Under the pieces are notes generated by a model. It was not told the DNA's origin. It ran no database searches and saw only the letters and a program-made list of their open reading frames with translations. Shown here in pieces: positions 57,209 to 64,000 of a stretch of DNA of 64,000 nt (position 1 is its first letter; every line of letters begins with the position of its first letter). Source of the stretch: Flaveria trinervia (taxonomy: Eukaryota; Streptophyta; Magnoliopsida; Asterales; Asteraceae); contig CM046452.1 of the NCBI GenBank assembly GCA_025506515.1, forward strand, positions 46,813,168 to 46,877,167, in the 5' to 3' direction. Made by a program: the position numbers and the translations under genes.

Positions 57209-57280
57209 TTGGGTGAAACATTTGGCAGTGGTACTTTTAAGAAGTTGGGTGAAACATTTGGCAGTGGTACTTTTAAGAAG
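57209..57280 (+). repeat. 36-bp tandem duplication inside ORF3
   Basis: Two identical 36-bp units (57209-57244 and 57245-57280) encode LGETFGSGTFKK twice in frame. A1 has a single, diverged counterpart. Confidence 0.9.
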
Positions 57281-58134
57281 TTGGATGAAATGGAGAAAGA
57301 AAAAGAGAAAGAAGAAAGCATAGCCCAAGATTCGGATGCTAATGTTGATATCAAGAAAGCTGAATGGGCAGCTTCTTTTGTAGAGATGAAAGCCCAACAC
57401 GCGCCCCCAAAGCAAAATGCCTACACCAAGCTTTATCAAGTCAAAAGACATCAGAAAGTGTCAGGAAATATTATAGCATGGGCATATTTTGAAGATTTGG
57501 AAGTATATGCTGTTAAGAGGGAGAAAGGGATTGAGTACTTCAGATATCGTCATGATTTGAAGACTCTCCCTGGTTTTGAGCTCAACCGACTGGCATGCTT
57601 AGATCTGTTGTATGCTAATCCAAGAAAGATGTCAGGTTGGTTTGAGACTACATTGAAGAAGGAATACCATACCAAATGGGTAAACTTTAGACCTCAACAA
57701 CCTAAGAGGTTCATTCATAAGTCTGAAGTTGACCCTATATCTGGAGAGCCTAAAGTAGTGCTAAAGTGGAGTCCTCTACGCACAATGTCCAAGACTCCCT
57801 TACGGGAAATACCTCAGGACTTTACTCCACACTTCAAATGGTGGTATTATGACTGGAGGACAGGGGAAGCGGTCATAGTTTTGAATAGAGATGGGAAAAC
57901 AGAAACTATCAGGGTATTTGACCCAATGTGGCTCACTAACTTGTCGGCTGAAGATGTCTATACATTATACAAGTGGCCACTGTTCTATGACACGCAGGAC
58001 ATTGTACAAGCTCTTCATATTCAACACGTTATACGGCTTTGTTTTGCTTGCGAGATACATGCAGGAGTCACAAGAGAAGAGAAGTACAAGAAGTTCCATG
58101 AACATGTGAAGAATGTTAGACGATAGAGTAAACT

Positions 58135-58151
58135 AGGTCCAAGGAGGAGTT
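58135..58151 (+). other. Polypurine tract of A2
   Basis: AGGTCCAAGGAGGAGTT, touching the 3' LTR start at 58152. Confidence 0.8.
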
Positions 58152-58364
58152 TGTAGATATATGTGTACCAGTCGCACAACTGAACCAGGAGACTGGATCA
58201 GTCGTATGATTAAGACATATGATTGACTCAGTCGAACGACTGAACCATGCTAATGGTTCAGTTATACGAATGGAAACCACTAACCTACAAATACCACCTA
58301 ATTCGTGGAAAACATAACACTTTGAGAGATATTACGAATACACATAAACCCTAGCCATCCAGAG

Positions 58365-60791
58365 TGTAACATCCTGTTTTTTTACATTAATTAAAAGTTA
58401 AAATCGTTTATTCTTGTAAGAGCCATTGTTGGCATTTATGAAACTTTTGGATTATTTATGTTTATTTTTTAGTTTTTGTCTCTTTTGGAAGTTAAGTTTT
58501 TTATTTTTTATAATAAATTTATAATAATAATAATAAGTGTAATAACTCATAAATAATTGATAAGTTTAAAAATAGTTAAATCTTAAAGTTAAATTAAGTT
58601 CAGGGGGTTATATGTAAATCTAGAAACTTAAATTATGAAGTTTTGTGCATAAATGTTAAAACTGAAGACCACAGGGACTATTTGTGTAAAAAAATTAGAA
58701 CCCAATTTTCCCCACCACCTGTGATTCCGGCCGAGAGTCCGGCAACTCTCCGGCCGACTCCGACGAACTTTAAAAACCCAAAACACTTCGGATTTCCACC
58801 CAAAACCGTTTCCAATCGTTTCGTGAGGAGGTTTCGAACCGTGAGGTGTACATCCATCGAGTTAAGGCGACGGTTACGAGCTTGAAACACCCGATTGAAC
58901 AATGCGTTCAATCGCATAACCGTTCGACATTGAAGGCACCTTAATAATCGAATTAAACAAGCATAAACTATCATTTAACTATCTTTAATCTATTACAATT
59001 TACAATTTCACCTGAAACACACACAATCATCTCCTTTGATTTGTTCGTTAACCGTGACCTGCAACTTTGATGAAACTAACCTTCTGAGCTATTTTAATCC
59101 AAATTAGTTGAGGGGAAATCATCGTTAGCACTTGAAGAAGCTCCCCACGAAGTTAATTTGGCTATATCGTTCATTTGAACACCCATTGAACACCAGTTGG
59201 TCACGGCTATTCATCACATCGTGAATTTGAAATCGAGCAAATTATCAGGTAATCAAACACACCTAGACACTTGGTTTTACTTAGGGAATAAAAGACCTAA
59301 GCTTAAATCCATTAACATTCACGAATCGAGGAGCAATTTGATTCAAGTTGCTTCTAGGGTTCTTGAGAATAGAGGAAACTTTTGATTTGGATTTATAAAA
59401 AAATAAAACCAACATAACCACGGCTGCGGCCATAGTCTATTGGTTATGTCACTTGCCTCCTATACATGAGGTCCCGAGTTCGAACCCGGGCAACCTCATT
59501 TATTTTTTTAAAGGTTTTTAGCCCTAAATAAGATTCTGAAATATTTTTAATAAATATAAAAACGGATTTTGTAAACACTAAATATTTTTAAAAGCATTAA
59601 ATCATTTTCTGTATTTTTCTTAAAAATTTAAACAATTAATTATTTAATTTTAGAATTTTTTAACAATGGTTATTCTTGATTATTTTTTTTCTTATGAACT
59701 TTAAATAGTAAATAATAGATTATTATTGGTTCAAACATTGTTTTTAAAATTATTGTTTAAAGCGTGTTACTTCTTTTAGTTATAAAACTTTATTTCATCT
59801 GTATATCTAAATTCTTTAAATTGTTATAAATATTTTCTCCTTCATATATTTATATAAAATATAATATATTTTTTAGCATTTATTTCAAGAAAATATAATT
59901 GATTTCTATTCATTAAACATAAGTGTTTGACAAAACCCAAATACCAAATTGAAACCCTAATTCTCGTTTAACCATTAAAATTATGATTAAACTTAAACCT
60001 TGTAAATATATATATATATATATATATTAGGTACCTTGTGAAGGTTTACGTTGGAACGATGATTATTTTCTTATTAATCATCATAATATATTTATTGACC
60101 AAGTGAGTATTTCTATACCCATTTTTCATATTTTCACACTTTGCGGTGAAACATGTTACTTTATAATCATTGCACTTGTAAATTTGTTTGATTCTTGTAA
60201 ACTCTTGGCAATTCAGTTACATGTTGTGATTAGTTGATCTTTGTAATTACCATGTAATAATGATCATATATGCAATCATCAACTATTGCTAGCCTGGCGA
60301 CGTCATAGATCTATGGGCTTGACAAGCCTGCTTGGTTAATCCAAGTACACTTAGCTAATCGTATAAACTTGTAGACGTGAGAACTTGTAAACCGTCAAGG
60401 TTTGATTGTGTATTTGTCTTACATCCCTAGTTACTTTGTTCACTAATCTATAACACGAATTGCTATCTTTTATATACTTATGTATTGAAAACTATGGAAA
60501 TCTCACCAACATTATGTTGACCTTTTATTTTTAGCATGTTTCAAGAAATGCGCAAGTATGATAGCCATCTTTGAAGCTTTTACACTCCTAGGAATGACCT
60601 AGTCAAATAAATGGATGAACTTGAATATTACTTTTTTTGCATGTTGTTTTCTTTGTATGAGACTTATGCTTGTAATGATATTTTTGAAACTTATGATTAA
60701 TATAATTGGGTTTAATAATAGCGTTATGTGGCTGTGAACGATTTTAACCCTCACATCTCGATGTTTCGGCCGTCAAGGGTGAGGTGTGACA
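58365..60791 (+). mobile_element. Solo Ty3/gypsy LTR
   Basis: 2427 bp, TGTAACATCCTG to GGTGTGACA, flanked by perfect 5-bp duplications cagag (58360-58364 and 60792-60796). Long LTRs with such ends occur in chromovirus (Tekay/Del-type) elements; that lineage call is inference. No internal region is present. Short open frames (58643-58885, 58678-58974) inside it look like chance. Confidence 0.75.
59418..59512 (+). mobile_element. tRNA-derived SINE head inside the solo LTR
   Basis: A-box-like TAGTCTATTGG (59433-59443) and B-box AGTTCGAACCC (59478-59488) with a T-arm-like stem CCCGAG/CCCGGG, then a T-run. The acceptor arms do not pair as in a tRNA, so it is a SINE or tRNA pseudogene, not a functional tRNA gene. 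Confidence 0.55.
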
Positions 60792-60990
60792 CAGAGCCTC
60801 CCAAACAGCCTGTCCAAGTTCATAGTTCGTTCCTGATCGATTCCTACTCGTTCTTAACATTTAGTTCAATCTTATATCAATCGAGTTATCGTTCTCACTA
60901 ATTGGATCGCCAATCAAATAGGATTTCGCACTATTTGATTCGGTATAAATGCAGAATCAGTTAGTACTTCGTACGTACACAGTCCTAACA

Positions 60991-61352
60991 GTGTGTTCTT
61001 CAGCATGGTTACATTCTACTTCCAACTTTTAGGCAGACTATGTAACATCTTTTTGTTTATCTCTTTCTCCTTGTAAATAACCCTCATAATCTCCAGATCA
61101 TTCATTAACTGCACAAACCGATGTGGTTGCTTTCAAATTGATTCACCCTTGGTGTAGTGGAAGGTATCATAGTGATTCACAAACTTGTCTCTATTGATCT
61201 CAGCTACTTCACTACTTCCTTCGCACAAAATCTATAGTGCATCCCATACTACTTTTGTTGTTTAATATTTTTCCAGCCTTTTTAGAACATCCATTCTCAA
61301 GGCTTGTGTAAGGATGGAGTATGCTTTGAGATCAATCTTGATTTTCTTGTAC
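60991..61352 (-). pseudogene. Copia gag, family G, middle piece
   Basis: Minus-strand codons read KKIKIDLKAYSILTQALRMD, VLKRLEKY, then VVWDALQILCEGSSEVAEIN, FVNHYDTFHYTKGESI and SLPKSWK, NVTMLKNT. These are copia gag-domain blocks. Stops (in LEKY-TTK, SWK-NVT) break it. It is bounded by A2 on one side and the solo LTR at 61353 on the other. Confidence 0.75.
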
Positions 61353-61884
61353 TGTATACAGCTGGTCATTCATTACACATAAAACATATATTTTCATTAA
61401 ATTAAAGAAGATATTGCAATGGAATCATCAAAATAGACATCTCATTTCATTATAAAAGCTTTTGCAAAACAATACATCGTTATCAAGTTACAAAATACGT
61501 GTTGCATTACATCACAAAAGCATTATAAAAATGGATGCCTTCCAAAAGAGCTGAGTAACCGCCTTGTGCCATCCTCAGCAACATTACCTGCCAACTGGAA
61601 ACACATAAAAGTCAGCTTTGCTGAGTGAGTTCTAGTTTTATAATAAAACATACTTTATCCTTCGTTAAACCATTCTTTACTTTTGCATGTAATCACACAT
61701 CATACGTACACATAGATAATATCATTATTATCTTCATCATTCGTTCATACTTTCCTTCATTCATCATGCGTCATTACCATTCACTTTCATTACTTTCATT
61801 CTCATTCATTCTTACTTTCTTACTTTGATTCATACGTTCATCATTACTTCGTTAAATTCCATCAAAAACCATGAACTTTACCCC

Positions 61885-62095
61885 ACCATCATGCATAAAG
61901 CGGATACTGGGCCGAAGTCTATCATAGACCTTCCGTCATGGCACACAATAGCCTGGCCACAGTATCTAGGGGTAAATTCGGGTATACCATTGTCATATGC
62001 TATACCCACCATCATGCATAAAGCGGATACTGGGCTGACGTCTATCATAGACCTTCCGTCATGGCGCATAGTAGCCTGGCCATAGTATCTAGGGT
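61885..62095. repeat. Direct duplication, period 123 bp
   Basis: About 86 bp starting ACCATCATGCATAAAGCGG at 61885 recurs at 62008 with few differences, separated by a 37-bp linker. It contains TCTATCATAGACCTTCCGTC and TAGCCTGGCCA in both copies. Confidence 0.8.
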
Positions 62096-62589
62096 AAGCG
62101 ACGAAGGTTCCATACAAATGGTCGGTCATAACGACGGACCCCGATGTGCATCCTTCTGGGATAGCTAACCCACACACCGTTGGGCTAACACCCTACATTG
62201 TGGCGTGTGTCGACATACAAGGCTTGCAAGATTTAAATTACTTTCCTATGTTCATTAATACATGCATTCATTCATTATGTTCCTCTTTCATTATCTTCCA
62301 CTTTACGTTACATAATACTTTTCATTTCTTTCATTAACATACGAAGTAAAGCCGCGGGAAGACAATCATACATAATAAGGAACATCAACATAAACAGTCA
62401 ACATCATCATACAAGGCACCATCATACATACATAACATACATAACATACATCATCATACATCATCATGCATACCCATCATAACGCCAATGACCTCAAAAG
62501 TCAACTTACATGAGCCCCCGAGAATCTCCCACATCAAAACCTACATCTGCACTTTCCCCCGAAAGTCAGTAAATAAACTATTTTTTTTC

Positions 62590-62900
62590 GGGCACACAAG
62601 CCCTACTTGGGCATATGGGTACCCTTTAGTCGCATGGCCTCCCAGGAGACTGGACACAATGCAGATGAACACCAGGAGAATGGGCCCTATACGAATGGAC
62701 CCAATGCGGATGGACCTAATGCGGATGGATCCTGGGCAAATGGACCTAATGCGGATGAGTACCTAGGCGTATGGACCTCAGTTGCATGACTCCCATGCGA
62801 ATGAACCTCATTCGCACGACTCACATGCGTATGGACCCCAGTCACATGATTCGCATGTGAATGAACCCTAGTCGCATGCCATTTGGTCGCATAGCCCTAG
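62590..62900. repeat. CpG word array in the gypsy solo LTR
   Basis: Words reading AGTCGCATGG, AATGCGGATGG, CATTCGCACGACT, CACATGCGTATGG and CAGTCACATGATTCG spaced 10-25 bases, the same type as in copia family A. Confidence 0.65.
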
Positions 62901-63442
62901 CTGATGCAGAATGCAGTTCATCCCAAACCTAATCTGCACTTTTCGGCCTCCAAACCCTCTCAAACCTGATCTAATATCAAATCAACCATCCTAAACCTTA
63001 GGAATACATACCATAACACCATTCAAGCACAACCAAGCCTGAAATCCAACCCCACACATACCACACACAAACACATACATACGGGTTCAACACACACATT
63101 CCAAAAACGGGTTTTACTATGTGTTCCAGCCTCAAAACAATTGAAAACGTGTAAAAGAGGGATCCTAGAACTCACCTTGAAAGCCTCTTCGGGTATAGCT
63201 TCTCACAAACCCGCTTGCCTTCGACTTTTGCACCTCGATTCTTCAAAAACCAAAGTTTTTCCTTTCTCCCTTGTTCCTCCATCTTGGCCGATTTTGTAAG
63301 TGTGGGGGAGGAGAGTGGGCTGCCATCCCCTCTTAATCCCCCACTCTTCCAAACCTTCTCCCGTTTTGGCAAGTTTGGTCCCTCGACTTCGGGCTTTATT
63401 TCTTTTCTGGCTTCAGGGGAAATAACCGGGCATTACATGTAC

Positions 63443-63510
63443 TCATCATCATCAAGATTTAAGCTTGGATCTTCAATGGGAATTCTTACTATCTTGTACT
63501 ATGCAGCTTG
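63443..63510 (-). pseudogene. Copia gag, family G, upstream piece
   Basis: Minus-strand codons YKIVRIPIEDPSLNLDDDEY continue in frame into KKIKIDLKAYSI at 61347, across the solo LTR. The start of the frame is not clear. Confidence 0.6.
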
Positions 63511-64000
63511 ATCAACAGTGAGTGAGATAGGGATGTGAGGTCATTTGCATATTGAAATTCAATAATCTGGATGTACACTTGTAATAAAATTCATAAACTA
63601 TATCTTCCATTGCTTAAACTCATATTTGTGTTTAAGCATAGGAGGTTTAGAAGCGTGACCAAGTTTAGAATAATTAAATGAATCCATTTTAGTAAGCTTC
63701 TTTTAGAAGGTTTGAATATGGATTAGATTGATTTTAAGTCCAGATTATTCAAATAGTCCAAAATCAAGGTGTTTTGATGGTTTTTCATGTATTGTAGCAA
63801 CAGTGAGTTGACAGTTCACAGTTGAAAGGTTTTTGTTGGTTTTAGGTTAATAATATTGAGTGATGAAGATGTTTTTGTTTGTTTTTGTTGAAAGTTCACT
63901 ATTCTTTGATGTTCTTATGTATTCGATTTGGATGAACTATGATGAATGTCAATGTTTCAGTGGTTTTTCAGTATGAATACATATTAGAAGTCGAAGAATT
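63511..64000. other. No gene recognised
   Basis: AT-rich sequence, probably leader of the G element. No primer-binding site or LTR seen before the window ends. Confidence 0.4.

Larger units (their letters stand above)
54742..58126 (+). pseudogene. ORF3 (env-position ORF) of A2, nearly complete but frameshifted
   Basis: The ATG at 54742 gives MADRWKRSTKHNICAHLD, then TPCTPYRSLQQTFWEGA, KLHPLTVRGCF, a +1 frameshift at about 55097, NKSNLCPQFKYLAHVILK, NAYVALVLNHSFNFSHIL and CMYPRFLQMIIDEK to 55515; a second frameshift, then KKWRHDDSDSD and an acidic stretch. A Thr/Pro-rich linker (55940-56150) and a predicted coiled coil (QINQLIAVNASQAKQIAQL, 56280-56480) follow, then an Asp/Glu-rich stretch, an intron (56749-56885) and a 400-residue C-terminal domain open from 56886 to the TAG at 58126. 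That domain has IIRRSMSYTPEEGEIIHDL, HFKWWYYDWRTGEAVIVLNR and LYKWPLFYDTQDIVQAL. It also carries a 36-bp tandem duplication at 57209-57280. Confidence 0.75.
58152..60990 (+). mobile_element. 3' LTR of A2, interrupted by a gypsy solo LTR
   Basis: Starts TGTAGATATATGTGTACC and ends CAGTCCTAACA. About 300 bp after the first 18 bases are missing compared with 48224-48885. Without the insertion at 58365-60796 about 407 bp remain. A word array (58165-58280) and a decayed TATA box (TACAAATA, 58286-58293) are present. Flank gtgtg (60991-60995). Confidence 0.8.
61353..63437 (-). mobile_element. Second solo Ty3/gypsy LTR, inserted in the G gag
   Basis: 2085 bp; in minus sense it starts TGTAATGCCCGGTTATT and ends CTGTATACA. 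Perfect 5-bp duplications tgtac lie at 61348-61352 and 63438-63442. The gag frame reads on across it. The LTR contains CATT-rich simple repeats (61730-61860), a 123-bp direct duplication and, at 62590-62900, an array of the same CpG word type as family A. Confidence 0.75.

Noticed and set aside
58643..58974. Overlapping open frames on both strands in a GC-richer island.
   Set aside because: They lie inside a solo gypsy LTR with perfect target duplications and show no known domain.
59418..59512. Possible functional tRNA gene.
   Set aside because: A and B boxes are present, but acceptor and anticodon arms do not pair; a SINE or tRNA relic is more likely.
62406..62900. Repeats with regular spacing considered as a CRISPR array.
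   Set aside because: Units are degenerate, spacing varies from 10 to 25 bases and the context is a plant LTR; CRISPR arrays do not occur there.

Overview
This is a stretch of repeat-rich nuclear DNA from a dicot plant. The style of the retrotransposon proteins and LTRs resembles what is known from Asteraceae; that placement is inference from family resemblance. I see no host gene with a recognisable function. Almost everything that can be named is LTR retrotransposon, mostly decayed and nested, plus two probable SINEs, one MITE-like element and two solo Ty3/gypsy LTRs. All boundaries were read by eye, so allow a few bases of error, more where stated.

I use working names. Family A (Ty1/copia, SIRE/Maximus-like because a long extra ORF, here called ORF3, lies between pol and the 3' LTR) has three copies. 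A0 (minus strand, from beyond base 1 to 5112) is deleted internally. A1 (minus, 26825-40268) is nearly full length. A2 (plus, 48224-60990) is a mosaic with another 3' end of family A inside it. Family B (Ty1/copia, Angela/BARE-like; minus) runs 19873-40674 and is split by A1. C (copia) lies at 5113-6200, D (Ty3/gypsy, Athila-like) at about 6201-10902, E (copia) at about 11736-16943 with probable E material at 19019-19872 and 40675-40935, F (copia) at 42900-47730, and G (a copia gag) survives in three pieces around 48100-48223 and 60991-63510.

The nesting can be read from target-site duplications and from reading frames that resume across insertions. B sits inside an acidic ORF (pieces 40675-40935 and 19652-19872; flanks ccagt/ccagc). 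A1 sits inside B's leader, and a later deletion joined half of A1's 5' LTR to half of B's 5' LTR. A2 sits inside the G gag (gtgtt/gtgtg), the same gag carries a solo gypsy LTR at 61353-63437 (tgtac/tgtac), and another solo gypsy LTR (58365-60791, cagag/cagag) lies inside A2's 3' LTR.

In family A the order is LTR, tRNA-Met primer site, leader, gag, protease, integrase, RT, RNase H, a central purine tract, a 2.5-kb spacer, ORF3 with one intron, a polypurine tract, and LTR. The spacer holds the most interesting signals. One is a pair of 32-nt hairpins (H1) whose stems change by compensating substitutions while the internal loops stay fixed; related copies occur in family E. The other is a triplet of hairpins (H2) with a fixed 7-nt loop and covarying stems. 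The spacers, leader and LTRs also carry arrays of a CpG-rich palindromic word (CAGTCG, two bases, CGACTG) which in the LTRs end just before the TATA box. Other families carry arrays of different words.
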